A DNA stretch of 64,000 nt from Ptiloglossa arizonensis. Its lineage: Eukaryota; Arthropoda; Insecta; Hymenoptera; Colletidae. Within the stretch, counting starts at the first letter, position 1. Every line of letters begins with the position of its first letter. Positions 1 to 11,900 of this stretch are shown here, in pieces. The stretch lies in assembly GCF_051014685.1 (NCBI RefSeq), contig NW_027479530.1, positions 40,499-104,498 of the forward strand. Direction: 5' to 3'. A program made the position numbers and the translations under genes. Below the pieces are notes generated by a model. The model saw nothing but the letters and a program-made list of their open reading frames with translations, ran no database searches and was not told the DNA's origin.

Positions 1-60
1 AACTCAAAATTTTCGCAGTTCTGATACTCGAAACGAATAACTAGAAAGCCCTAGGGGAAA

Positions 61-69
61 ACTACACCT
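61..69 (+). other. Two-state block: CTACACC versus GTGCGCA haplotype
   Basis: Just before the CENP-B-box-like motif monomers carry either gaaaactacacct or gaaaagtgcgcat. The two states differ at four linked positions within seven bases and rarely appear mixed; an aagtacgcat version of the second state is a recurrent sub-type. The CTACACC state accompanies actagaaagg (T1) or actggaacgg (D) in the diagnostic zone, and GTGCGCA accompanies the others. The first monomer has CTACACC and the second (236-244) has GTGCGCA. Confidence 0.85.
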
Positions 70-85
70 ACCGTTGTAATCGGGC
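69..85 (+). other. CENP-B-box-like 17-mer, one per monomer (first copy shown)
   Basis: The sequence taccgttgtaatcgggc matches the human CENP-B box (YTTCGTTGGAARCGGGA) at 12 of 17 positions, and 7 of the 9 bases usually treated as essential (nTTCGnnnnAnnCGGGn), including an intact CGGG. The mismatches fall in the TT of TTCG. It recurs every 175 bp and is among the least variable parts of the monomer. Exceptions include cctttg (for example 23,875), ccattg (21,600), tcggacg (3,581) and gggtgag (11,634). The resemblance is seen; binding by a CENP-B-like or pogo-transposase-derived protein is speculation. A 7-of-9 match is expected roughly once per two monomer-lengths by chance, so only its placement and conservation make it notable. 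Confidence 0.45.
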
Positions 86-118
86 GAGTTTCTACTTTCA
101 GATGCAACAGAAATTTTG

Positions 119-134
119 CGGATTGGTCAATCCG
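119..134. other. Short inverted repeat, 7-bp arms, 2-bp loop (first copy shown)
   Basis: CGGATTG and CAATCCG flank a GT loop. The dyad recurs in most monomers. Variants concentrate here: GATC-centre monomers make it a perfect palindrome; others delete one loop base (gattgtcaatcc, for example 44,748), change a base near the loop (gatttgtc, for example 42,297), or carry two linked arm changes (gaattggttaatcc), which break two of the pairs. It could be a binding site for a dimeric protein or a small cruciform. No function can be shown from sequence. Confidence 0.7.
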
Positions 135-150
135 TTCGCGAGATATGGCA
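134..150 (+). other. Second, weaker CENP-B-core-like site overlapping NruI
   Basis: The sequence gttcgcgagatatggca fits TTCGnnnnAnn followed by TGGC instead of CGGG, again 7 of 9 core bases, here with the TTCG half intact. It overlaps the rare-cutter palindrome tcgcga at 136-141, which is present in nearly every monomer; exceptions read ttcgagag (for example 4,862 and 45,110) or gatcgcgag (39,511). The match outside the core is poor, so chance is likely. The NruI site predicts a 175-bp ladder on digestion. Confidence 0.25.
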
Positions 151-993
151 GTTTGGAGGTAAGAAACGCTTGAGAAACTCAAAATATTCGCAGTTCTGAT
201 GCTCGAAACGAATAACAAGAACGGCCTAGGGGAAAAGTGCGCATACCGTTGTAATCGGGCGAGTTTCTACTTTCAGATGCAACAGAAATTTTGCGAATTG
301 GTTAATCCGTTCGCGAGATATGGCAGTTTCGAGGTAACTAACGCTTGAGAAACTCAAAATTTTCGCAATTTTGATGCTCGAAACGAATAACAAGAACGGC
401 CTAGGGGAAAAGTGCGCATACCGTTGTAATCGGGCGAGTTTCTACTTTCAGATGCAACAGAAATTTTGCGAATTGGTTAATCCGTTCGCGAGATATGGCA
501 GTTTGGATGTAACGAACGCTTGAGAAACTCAAAATTTTCGCATTTTTGATGCTCGAAGCGAATAACTAGTACGGCCTAGGGAAAAAGTGCGCATACCGTT
601 GTAATCGGGCGAGTTTCTACTTTCAGAAGCAACAGAAATTTTGCGGATTGGTCAATCCGTTCGCGAGATATGGCAGTTTGTAGGTAAGAAACGCTTGAGA
701 AACTCAAAATTTTCGCAGTTCTGATGCTCGAAACGAATAACAAGAACGGCCTAGTGGAAAAGTGCGCATACCGTTGTAATCGGGCGAGTTTCTACTTTCA
801 GATGCAACAGAAATTTTGCGGATTGGTCAATCCGTTCGCGAGATATGGCAGTTTGGAGGTAAGAAACGCTTGAGAAACTCAAAATTTTCGCAGTTCTGAT
901 GCTCGAAACGAATAACTAGAACCGCCTAGGGGAAAAGTGCGCATACCGTTGTAATCGGGCGAGCTTCTACTTTCAGATGCAACAGAAATTTTG

Positions 994-1009
994 CGGATTG
1001 ATCAATCCG
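994..1009. other. Perfect 16-bp palindrome in D-like monomers (example)
   Basis: CGGATTGATCAATCCG is its own reverse complement and contains a BclI site (tgatca). The G-to-A change at the loop that makes it recurs in monomers of the aaatgaataactgg type and in those followed by gagataag or tatggagataag, for example near 6,248, 7,123, 18,500, 31,276 and 45,270. Confidence 0.85.
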
Positions 1010-1050
1010 TTCGCGAGATATGGCAGTTTGGAGATAAGAAACGCTTGAGA

Positions 1051-1751
1051 AACTCAAAATTTTCGCATTTCTGATGCTCGATACGAATAACTAGAACGGC
1101 CTAGGGGAAAAGTGCGCATACCGGTTGTAATCGGGCGAGTTTCTACTTTCAGAAGCAACAGAAATTTTGCGGATTGGTCAATCCGTTCGCGAGATATGGC
1201 AGTTTGGAGGTAAGAAACGCTTGAGAAACTCAAAATTTTCGCAGTTCTGATACTCGAAATGAATAACTGGAACGGCCTAGGGGAAAACTACACCTCCCGT
1301 TGTAATCGGGCGAGTTTCTACTTTCAGATGCAACAGAAATTTTGCGGATTGAACAATCCGTTCGCGAGATATGGCAGTTTGGAGATAAGAAACGCTTGAG
1401 AAACTCAAAATTCTCGCAGTTCTGATGCTCGAAACGAATAACAAGAACGGCCTAGGGGAAAAGTACGCATACCGTTGTAATCGGGCGAGTTTCTACTTTT
1501 AGATGCAACAGAAATTTTGCGGATTGGTCAATCCGTTCGCGAGATATGGCAGTTTGGAGGTAAGAAACGCTTGAGAAACTCAAAATTTTCGCAGTTCTAA
1601 TGCTCGACACGAATAACTAGAACGGCCTAGGGGAAAAGTGCGCATACCGTTGTAATCGGGCGAGTTTCTACTTTCAGATGCAACAGAAATTTTGCGGATT
1701 GGTCAATCCGTTCGCGAGATATGGCAGTTTGGATGTAAGAAACGCTTCAGA
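1051..1751 (+). repeat. Four-monomer block G-D-E-F (example)
   Basis: The order is G (catttctgatgctcgatacg, agaagcaac), D (gaaatgaataactgg, ctacacctcccg, dyad variant, gagataag), E (acaagaacgg, aagtacgcat, cttttagatg) and F (ttctaatgctcgacacg). The G copy here has one extra base (accggttg near 1,122). The same order recurs at 5,952-6,651 with slight changes, and near 6,830-7,540 and 12,950-13,665. F is usually followed by a T1 monomer. Confidence 0.8.
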
Positions 1752-4551
1752 AACTCAAAATTTTCGCAGATCTGATGCTCGAAACGAATAACTAGAAAGC
1801 CCTAGGGGAAAACTACACCTACCGTTGTAATCGGGCGAGTTTCTACTTTCAGATGCAACAGAAATTTTGCGGATTGGTCAATCCGTTCGCGAGATATGGC
1901 AGTTTGGAGGTAAGAAACGCTTGAGAAACTCAAAATATTCGCAGTTCTGATGCTCGAAACGAATAACAAGAACGGCCTAGGGGAAAAGTGCGCATACCGT
2001 TGTAATCGGGCGAGTTTCTACTTTCAGATGCAACAGAAATTTTGCGAATTGGTTAATCCGTTCGCGAGATATGGCAGTTTCGAGGTAACTAACGCTTGAG
2101 AAACTCAAAATTTTCGCAATTTTGATGCTCGAAACGAATAACAAGAACGGCCTAGGGGAAAAGTGCGCATACCGTTGTAATCGGGCGAGTTTCTACTTTC
2201 AGATGCAACAGAAATTTTGCGAATTGGTTAATCCGTTCGCGAGATATGGCAGTTTGGATGTAACGAACGCTTGAGAAACTCAAAATTTTCGCATTTTTGA
2301 TGCTCGAAGCGAATAACTAGTACGGCCTAGGGAAAAAGTGCGCATACCGTTGTAATCGGGCGAGTTTCTACTTTCAGAAGCAACAGAAATTTTGCGGATT
2401 GGTCAATCCGTTCGCGAGATATGGCCGTTTGTAGGTAAGAAACGCTTGAGAAACTCAAAATTTTCGCAGTTCTGATGCTCGAAACGAATAACAAGAACGG
2501 CCTAGTGGAAAAGTGCGCATACCGTTGTAATCGGGCGAGTTTCTACTTTCAGATGCAACAGAAATTTTGCGGATTGGTCAATCCGTTCGCGAGATATGGC
2601 AGTTTGGAGGTAAGAAACGCTTGAGAAACTCAAAATTTTCGCAGTTCTGATGCTCGAAACGAATAACTAGAACCGCCTAGGGGAAAAGTGCGCATGCCGT
2701 TGTAATCGGGCGAGTTTCTACTTTCAGATGCAACAGAAATTTTGCGGATTGGTCAATCCGTTCGCGAGATATGGCAGTTTCGAGGTAAGAAACGCTTGAG
2801 AAACTCAAAATATTCGCAGTTCTGATGCTCGAAACGAATAAAAAGAACGGCCTAGGGGAAAAGTGCGCATACCGTTGTAATCAGGCGAGTTTCTACTTTC
2901 AGATGCAACAGAAATTTTGCGAATTGGTTAATCCGTTCGCGAGATATGGCAGTTTGGAGGTAACTAACGCTTGAGAAACTCAAAATTTTCGCATTTTTGA
3001 TGCTCGAAACGAATAACTAGTACGGCCTAGGGGAAAAGTGCGCATACCGTTGTAATCGGGCGAGTTTCTACTTTCAGAAGCAACAGAAATTTTGCGGATT
3101 GGTCAATCCGTTCGCGAGATATGGCAGTTTGGAGGTAAGAAACGCTTCAGAAACTCAAAATTTTCGCAGTTCTGATGCTCGAAACGAATAACTAGAAAGG
3201 CCTAGGGGAAAACTACACCTACCGTTGTAATCGGGCGAGTTTCTACTTTCAGATGCAACAGAAATTTTGCGGATTGGTCAATCCGTTCGCGAGATATGGC
3301 AGTTTGGAGATAAGAAACGCTTGAGAAACTCAGAATTTTCGCAGTTCTGATGCTCGAAACGAATAACTAGAACCGCCTAGGGGAAAACTACACCTACCGT
3401 TGTAATTGGGCGAGTTTCTACTTTCAGATGCCACAGAAATTTTGCGGATTGGTCAATCCGTTCGCGAGATATGGCAGTTTGGATGTAAGAAACGCTTGAG
3501 AAACTCAAAATATTCGCAGTTCTGATGCCCGAAACGAATAACAAGAACGGCCTAGGGGAAAAGTGCGCATACCGTTGTAATCGGACGAGTTTCTACCTTC
3601 AGATGCAACAGAAATTTTGCGGATTGGTCAATCCGTTCGCGAGATATGGCAGTTTGGAGGTAAGAAACGCTTGAGAAACTCAAAATTTTCGCAGTTCTGA
3701 TGCTCGAAACGAATAACTAGAACCGCCTAGGGGAAAAGTGCGCATACCGTTGTAATCGGGCGAGTTTCTACTTTCAGATGCAACAGAAATTTTGCGGATT
3801 GGTCAATCCGTTCGCGAGATATGGCAGTTTCGAGGTAAGAAACGCTTGAGAAACTCAAAATATTCGCAGTTCTGATGCTCGAAACGAATAAAAAGAACGG
3901 CCTAGGGGAAAAGTGCGCATACCGTTGTAATCAGGGGAGTTTCTACTTTCAGATGCAACAGAAATTTTGCGAATTGGTTAATCCGTTCGCGAGATATGGC
4001 AGTTTGGAGGTAACTAACGCTTGAGAAACTCAAAATTTTCGCATTTTTGATGCTCGAAACGAATAACTAGTACGGCCTAGGGGAAAAGTGCGCATACCGT
4101 TGTAATCGGGCGAGTTTCTACTTTCAGAAGCAACAGAAATTTTGCGGATTGGTCAATCCGTTCGCGAGATATGGCAGTTTGGAGGTAAGAAACGCTTCAG
4201 AAACTCAAAATATTCGCAGTTCTGATGCCCGAAACGAATAACAAGAACGGCCTAGGGGAAAAGTGCGCATACCGTTGTAATCGGACGAGTTTCTACCTTC
4301 AGATGCAACAGAAATTTTGCGGATTGGTCAATCCGTTCGCGAGATATGGCAGTTTGGAGGTAAGAAACGCTTGAGAAACTCAAAATTTTCGCAGTTCTGA
4401 TGCTCGAAACGAATAACTAGAACCGCCTAGGGGAAAAGTGCGCATACCGTTGTAATCGGGCGAGTTTCTACTTTCAGATGCAACAGAAATTTTGCGGATT
4501 GGTCAATCCGTTCGCGAGATATGGCAGTTTGGAGGTAAGAAACGCTTGAGA

Positions 4552-5076
4552 AACTCAAAATATTCGCAGTTCTGATGCTCGAAACGAATAACAAGAACGG
4601 CCTAGGGGAAAAGTGCGCATACCGTTGTAATCGGGCGAGTTTCTACTTTCAGATGCAACAGAAATTTTGCGAATTGGTGAATCCGTTCGCGAGATATGGC
4701 AGTTTGGAGGTAACTAACTTTTGAGAAACTCAAAATTTTCGCATTTTTGATGCTCGAAACGAATAACTAGTACGGCCTAGGGGAAAAGTGCACATACCGT
4801 TGTAATCGGGCGAGTTTCTACTTTCAGAAGCAACAGAAATTTTGCGGATTGGTCAATCCGTTCGAGAGATATGGCAGTTTGGAGGTAAGAAACGCTTCAG
4901 AAACTCAAAATTTTCGCAGTTCTGATGCTCGAAACGAATAACTAGAAAGGCCTAGGGGAAAACTACACCTACCGTTGTAATCGGGCGAGTTTCTACTTTC
5001 AGATGCAACAGAAATTTTGCGGATTGGTCAATCCGTTCGCGAGATATGGCAGTTTGGAGATAAGAAACGCTTGAGA
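4552..5076 (+). repeat. 525-bp trimer block T2-T3-T1 (example)
   Basis: T2 (4,552-4,726) has tattcgcag, acaagaacgg, gaattggt and gtaacta. T3 (4,727-4,901) has catttttgatg, actagtacgg and agaagcaac and ends in cttcag. T1 (4,902-5,076) has actagaaagg and ctacacctacc. The ttcag junction directly before T1 is itself diagnostic. The same ordered block, whole or in part, recurs across the window. Confidence 0.85.
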
Positions 5077-5983
5077 AACTCAGAATTTTCGCAGTTCTGA
5101 TGCTCCAAACGAATAACAAGAACGGCCTAGGGGAAAAGTACGCATACCGTTGTAATCGGGCGAGTTTCTACTTTTAGATGCAACCGAAATTTTGCGGATT
5201 GGTCAATCCGTTCGCGAGATATGGCAGTTTGGAGGTAAGAAACGCTTGAGAAACTCAAAATATTCGCAGTTCTGATGCTCGAAACGAATAACAAGAACGG
5301 CCTAGGGGAAAAGTGCGCATACCGTTGTAATCGGGCGAGTTTCTACTTTCAGATGCAACAGAAATTTTGCGAATTGGTTAATCCGTTCGCGAGATATGGC
5401 AGTTTGGAGGTAACTAACGCTTGAGAAACTCAAAATTTTCGCATTTTTGATGCTCGAAACGAATAACTAGTACGGCCTAGGGGAAAAGTGCGCATACCGT
5501 TGTAATCGGGCTAGTTTCTACTTTCAGAAGCAACAGAAATTTTGCGGATAGGTCAATCCGTTCGCGAGATATGGCAGTTTGGAGGTAAGAAACGCTTCAG
5601 AAACGCAAAATTTTCGCAGTTCTGATGCTCGAAACGAATAACAAGAACGGCCTAGGGGAAACGTGCGCATACCGTTGTAATCGGGCGAGTTTCTACTTTC
5701 AGATGCAACAGAAATTTTGCGGATTGGTCAATCCGTTCGCGAGATATGGCAGTTTGGAGGTAAGAAACGCTTGAGAAACTCAAAATTTTCGCAGTTCTGA
5801 TGCTCGAAACGAAAAACTAGAACCGCCTAGGGGAAAAGTGCGCATACCGTTGTAATCGGGCGAGTTTCTACTTTCAGATGCAACCGAAATTTTGCGGATT
5901 GGTCAATCCGTTCGCGAGATATGGCAGTTTCGAGGTAAGAAACGCTTGAGAAACTCAAAATTTTCGCATTTCTGATGCTCGAT

Positions 5984-8900
5984 ACGAATAACTAGAACGG
6001 CCTAGGGGAAAAGTGCGCATACCGTTGTAATCGGGCGAGTTTCTACTTTCAGAAGCAACAGAAATTTTGCGGATTGGTCAATCCGTTCGCGAGATATGGC
6101 AGTTTGGAGGTAAGAAACGCTTGAGAAACTCAAAATTTTCGCAGTTCTGATGCTCGAAATGAATAACTGGAACGGCCTAGGGGAAAACTACACCTCCCGT
6201 TGTAATCGGGCGAGTTCCTACTTTCAGATGCAACAGAAATTTTGCGGATTGATCAATCCGTTCGCGAGATATGGCAGTTTGGAGATAAGAAACGCTTGAG
6301 AAACTCAAAATTTTCGCAGTTCTGATGCTCCAAACGAATAACAAGAACGGCCTAGGGGAAAAGTGCGCATACCGTTGTAATCGGGCGAGTTTCTACTTTC
6401 AGATGCAACAGAAATTTTGCGGATTGGTCAATCCGTTCGCGAGATATGGCAGCTTGGAGGTAAGAAACGCTTGAGAAACTCAAAATTTTCGCAGTTCTAA
6501 TGCTCGACACGAATAACTAGAACGGCCTAGGAGAAAAGTGCGCATACCGTTGTAATCGGGCGAGTTTCTACTTTCAGATGCAACAGAAATTTTGCGGATT
6601 GGTCAATCCGTTCGCGAGATATGGCAGTTTGGAGGTAAGAAACGCTTGAGAAACTCAAAATTTTCGCAGATCTGATGCTCGAAACGAATAACTAGAACCG
6701 CCTAGGTGAAAAGTGCGCATACCGTTGTAATCGGGCGAGTTTCTACTTTCAGATGCAACAGAAATTTTGCGGATTGGTCAATCCGTTCGCGAGATATGGC
6801 AGCTTGGAGGTAAGAAACGCTTGAGAAACTCAAAATTTTCGCATTTCTGATGCTCGATACGAATAACTAGGACGGCCTAGGGGAATAGTGCGCATACCGT
6901 TGTAATCGGGCGAGTTTCTACTTTCAGAAGCAACAGAAATTTTGCGGATTGGTCAATCCGTTCGCGAGATATGGCAGTTTGGAGGTAAGAAACGCTTGAG
7001 AAACTCAAAATTTTCGCAGTTCTGATGCTCGAAATGAATAACTGGAACGGCCTAGGGGAAAACTACACCTCCCGTTGTAATCGGGCGAGTTTCTACTTTC
7101 AGATGCAACAGAAATTTTGCGGATTGATCAATCCGTTCGCGAGATATGGCAGTTTGGAGATAAGAAACGCTTGAGAAACTCGAAATTTTCGCAGTTCTGA
7201 TGCTCGAAACGCATAACAAGAACGGCCTAGGGGAAAAGTACGCATACCGTTGTAATCGGGCGAGTTTCTACTTTTAGATGCAACAGAAATTTTGCGGATT
7301 GGTCAATCCGTTCGCGAGATGTGGCAGTTTGGAGGTAAGAAACGCTTGAGAAACTCAAAATTTTCGCAGTTCTAATGCTCGACACGAATAACTAGAACGG
7401 CCTAGGGGAAAAGTGCGCATACCGTTGTAATCGGGCGAGTTTCTACTTTCAGATGAAACAGAAATTTTGCGGATTGGTCAATCCGTTCGCGAGATATGGC
7501 AGTTTGGAGGTAAGAAACGCTTCAGAAACTCAAAATTTTCGCAGTTCTGATGCTCGAAACGAATAACTAGAAAGGCCTAGGGGAAAACTACACCTACCGT
7601 TGTAATCGGGCGAGTTTCTACTTTCAGATGCAACAGAAATTTTGCGGATTGGTCAATCCGTTCGCGAGATATGGCAGTTTGGAGGTAAGAAACGCTTGAG
7701 AAACTCAAAATATTCGCAGTTCTGAGGCTCGAAACGAATAACAAGAACGGCCTAGGGGAAAAGTGCGCATACCGTTGTAATCGGGCGAGTTTCTACTCTC
7801 AGATGCAACAGAAATTTTGCGAATTGGTTAATCCGTTCGCGAGATATGGCAGTTTGGATGCAACTAACGCTTGAGGAACTCAAAAGTTTCGCATTTTTGA
7901 AGCTCGAAACGAATAACTAGTACGGCCTAGGGGAAAAGTGCGCATACGGTTGTAATCGGGCGAGTTTCTACTTTCAGAAGCAACAGAAATTTTGCGGATT
8001 GGTCAATCCGTTCGCGAGATATGGCAGTTTGGAGGTAAGAAACGCTTGAGAAACTCAAAATATTCGCAGTTCTGATGCTCGAAACGAATAACAAGAACGG
8101 CCTAGGGGAAAAGTGCGCATACCGTTGTAATCGGGCGAGTTTCTATTTTCAGATGCAACAGAAATTTTGAGAATTGGTTAATCCGTTCGCGAGATATGGC
8201 AGTTTGGAGGTAACTAACGCTTGAGAAACTCAAAATTTTCGCATTTTTGATGCTCGAAACGAATAACTAGTACGGCCTAGGGGAAAAGTGCGCATACCGT
8301 TGTAATCGGGCGAGTTTCTACTTTCAGAAGCAACAGAAATTTTGCGGCTTGGTCAATCCGTTCGCGAGATATGGCAGTTTGGAGGTAAGAAACGCTTGAG
8401 AAACTCAAAATATTCGCAGTTCTGATGCTCGAAACGAATAACAAGAACGGCCTAGAGGAAAAGTGCGCATACCGTTGTAATCGGGCGAGTTTCTACTTTC
8501 AGATACAACAGAAATTTTGCGAATTGGTTAATCCGTTCGCGAGATATGGCAGTTTGGAGGTAACTAACGCATGAGAAACTCAAAATTTTCGCATTTTTGA
8601 TGCTCAAAACGAATAACTAGTACGGCCTAGGGGAAAAGTGCGCATACCGTTGTAATCGGGCGAGTTTCTACTTTCAGAAGCAACAGAAATTTTGCGGATT
8701 GGTCAATCCGTTCGCGAGATATGGCAGTTTGGAGGTAAGAAACGCTTCAGAAACTCAAAATTTTCGCAGTTCTGATGCTCGAAACGAATAACTAGAAAGG
8801 CCTAGGGGAAAACTACACCTACCGTTGTAATCGGGCGAGTTTCTACTTTCAGATGCAACAGAAATTTTGCGGATTGGTCAATCCGTTCGCGAGATATGGC

Positions 8901-11900
8901 AGTTTGGAGGTAAGAAACGCTTGAGAAACTCAAAATTTTCGCAGATCTGATGCTCGAAACGAATAACTAGAACCGCCTAGGTGAAAAGTGCGCATACCGT
9001 TGTAATCGGGCGAGTTTCTACTTTCAGATGCAACAGAAATTTTGCGGATTGGTCAATCCGTTCGCGAGATATGGCAGTTTGGAGGTAAGAAACGCTTGAG
9101 AAACTCAAAATTTTCGCATTTCTGATGCTCGATACGAATAACTAGGACGGCCTAGGGGAATAGTGCGCATACCGTTGTAATCGGGCGAGTTTCTACTTTC
9201 AGAAGCAACAGAAATTTTGCGGATTGGTCAATCCGTTCGCGAGATATGGCAGTTTGGATGTAAGAAACGCTTGAGAAACTCAAAATTTTCGCAGTTCTGA
9301 TGCTCGAAATGAATAACTGGAACGGCCTAGGGGAAAACTACACCTCCCGTTGTAATCGGCCGAGTTTCTACTTTCAGATGCAACAGAAATTTTGCGGATT
9401 GATCAATCCGTTCGCGAGATATGGCAGTTTGGATATAAGAAACGCTTGAGAAACTCGAAATTTTCGCAGTTCTGATGCTCGAAACGCATAACAAGAACGG
9501 CCTAGGGGAAAAGTACGCATACCGTTGTAATCGGGCGAGTTTCTATTTTCAGATGCAACAGAAATTTTGAGAATTGGTTAATCCGTTCGCGAGATATGGC
9601 AGTTTGGAGGTAACTAACGCTTGAGAAACTCAAAATTTTCGCATTTTTGATGCTCGAAACGAATAACTAGTACGGCCTAGGGGAAAAGTGCGCATACCGT
9701 TGTAATCGGGCGAGTTTCTACTTTCAGAAGCAACAGAAATTTTGCGGATTGGTCAATCCGTTCGCGAGATATGGCAGTTTGGAGGTAAGAAACGCTTGAG
9801 AAACTCAAAATATTCGCAGTTCTGATGCTCGAAACGAATAACAAGAACGGCCTAGGGGAAAAGTGCGCATACCGTTGTAATCGGGCGAGTTTCTACTTTC
9901 AGATACAACAGAAATTTTGCGAATTGGTTAATCCGTTCGCGAGATATGGCAGTTTGGAGGTAACTAACGCATGAGAAACTCAAAATTTTCGCATTTTTGA
10001 TGCTCAAAACGAATAACTTGTACGGCCTAGGGGAAAAGTGGGCATACCGTTGTAATCGGGCGAGTTTCTACTTTCAGAAGCAACAGAAATTTTGCGGATT
10101 GGTCAATCCGTTCGCGAGATATGGCAGTTTGGAGGTAAGAAACGCTTCAGAAACTCAAAATTTTCGCAGTACTGATGCTCGAAACGAATAACTAGAAAGG
10201 CCTAGGGGAAAACTACACCTACCGTTGTAATCGGGCGAGTTTCTACTTTCAGATGCAACAGAAATTTTGCGGATTGGTCAATCCGTTCGCGAGATATGGC
10301 AGTTTGGAGGTAAGAAACGCTTGAGAAACTCAAAATATTCGCAGTTCTGATGCTCGAAACGAATAACAAGAACGGCCTAGGGGAAAAGTGCGCATACCGT
10401 TGTAATCGGGCGAATTTCTACTTTCAGATGCAACAGAAATTTTGCGGATTGGTCAATCCGTTCGCGAGATATGGCAGGTTGGAGGTAACTAATGCTTGAG
10501 AAACTCAAAATTTTCGCAGTTCTGATGCTAGAAACGAATAACTAGAAAGGCCTAGGGGAAAACTACACCTACCGTTGTAATCGGGCGAGTTTCTACTTTC
10601 AGATGCAACAGAAATTTTGCGGATTGGTCAATCCGTTCGCGAGATATGGCAGTTTGAAAGTAAGAAACGCTTGAGAAACTCAAAATATTCGCAGTTCTGA
10701 TGCTCGAAACGAATAACAAGAACGGCCTAGGGGAAAAGTGCGCATACCGTTGTAATCGGGCGAGTTTCTACTTTCAGAAGCAACAGAAATTTTGCGGATT
10801 GGTCAATCCGTTCGCGAGATATGGCAGTTTGGAGGTAAGAAACGCTTCAGAAACTCAAAATTTACGCAGTTCTGATGCTCGAAACGAATAACTAGAAAGG
10901 CCTAGGGGAAAACTACACCTACCGTTGTAATCGGGCGAGTTTCTACTTTCAGATGCAACAGAAATTTTGCGGATTGGTCAATCCGTTCGCGAGATATGGC
11001 AGTTTGGAGGTAAGAAACGCTTGAGAAACTCAAAATATTCGCAGTTCTGATGCTCGAAACGAATAACAAGAACGGCCTAGGGGAAAAGTGCGCATACCGT
11101 TGTAATCGGGCGAGTTTCTACTTTCAGATAGAACAGAAATTTTGCGGATTGGTCAATCCGTTCGCGAGATATGGCAGTTTGGAGGTAAGAAACGCTTGAG
11201 AAACTCAAAATTTTCGCAGTTCTGATGCTCGAAACGAATAACAAGAACGGCCTAGGGGAAAAGTGCGCATACCGTTGTAATCGGGCGAGGTTCTACTTTC
11301 AGATGCAACAGAAATTTTGCGGATTGGTCAATCTGTTCGCGAGATATGGCAGCTTGGAGGTAAGAAACGCTTGAGAAACTCAAAATTTTCGCAGTTCTAA
11401 TGCTCGACACGAATAACTAGAACGGCCTAGGGGAAAAGTGCGCATACCGTTGTAATCGGGCGAGTTTCTACTTTCAGATGCAAGAGAAATTTTGCGGATT
11501 GGTCAATCCGTTCGCGAGATATGGCAGCTTGGAGGTAAGAAACGCTTGAGAAACTCAAAATTTTCGCAGTTCTGATGCTCGAAACGAATAACTAGAACCG
11601 CCTAGGGGAAAAGTGCGCATACCGTTGTAATCGGGTGAGTTTCTACTTTCAGATGCAACAGAAATTTTGCGGATTGGTCAATCCGTTCGCGAGATATGGC
11701 AGTTTGGAGGTAAGAAACGCTTCAGAAACTCAAAATTTTCGCAGTTGTGATGCTCGAAACGAATAACTAGAAAGGCCTAGGGGAAAACTACACCTACCGT
11801 TGTAATCGGGCGAGTTTCTACTTTCAGATGCAACAGAAATTTTGCGGATTGGTCAATCCGTTCGCGAGATATGGCAGTTTGGAGGTAAGAAACGCTTGAG

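Larger units (their letters stand above)
1..175 (+). repeat. Reference monomer used for numbering (type T1)
   Basis: This is the first full repeat; its start was chosen arbitrarily at aactcaaaat. It carries the A4T4 tract (6-13), the sequence actagaaag in the diagnostic zone, a cctagg palindrome (50-55), the CTACACCT state of the two-state block (61-69), the CENP-B-box-like motif (69-85), a pyrimidine-rich tract (89-99), a second A/T tract (111-117), the inverted repeat (119-134) and tcgcga (136-141). By hand count the window-wide consensus is 78 G+C of 175 and has 13 CpG dinucleotides. Since 175 leaves remainder 1 on division by 3, the reading frame rotates with each monomer, which prevents long open frames. 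Confidence 0.95.
1..5983 (+). repeat. Left mosaic domain, 10-, 6- and 4-monomer spacings
   Basis: About 34 monomers without a single dominant higher-order unit. Positions 1 to about 985 recur at 1,752 to about 2,735 (offset 1,751, ten monomers plus the inserted base near 1,122), with scattered differences such as tactcg/tgctcg and gcagttt/gccgttt. The rare string cagaattttcgc occurs at 3,331 and 5,081 (1,750 bp apart). The string cggacgagtttctacctt at 3,582 recurs 700 bp later, and aataaaaagaacgg near 2,837 recurs 1,050 bp later. No gene is present. Confidence 0.85.

Noticed and set aside
6..120. Older internal duplication of the monomer (AAAATTTTCGC at 6-16 and AAATTTTGCG at 111-120)
   Set aside because: Similarity does not extend convincingly beyond the A/T tract and GC step, so it is probably convergence on short A/T runs.
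146..210. Possible RNA polymerase III A box (tggcagtttgg) and B box (tgctcgaaacg) across a monomer junction
   Set aside because: Each has two or more mismatches to the consensus, no tRNA-like fold surrounds them, and short T runs are everywhere by composition. A tRNA-derived SINE origin is not supported.
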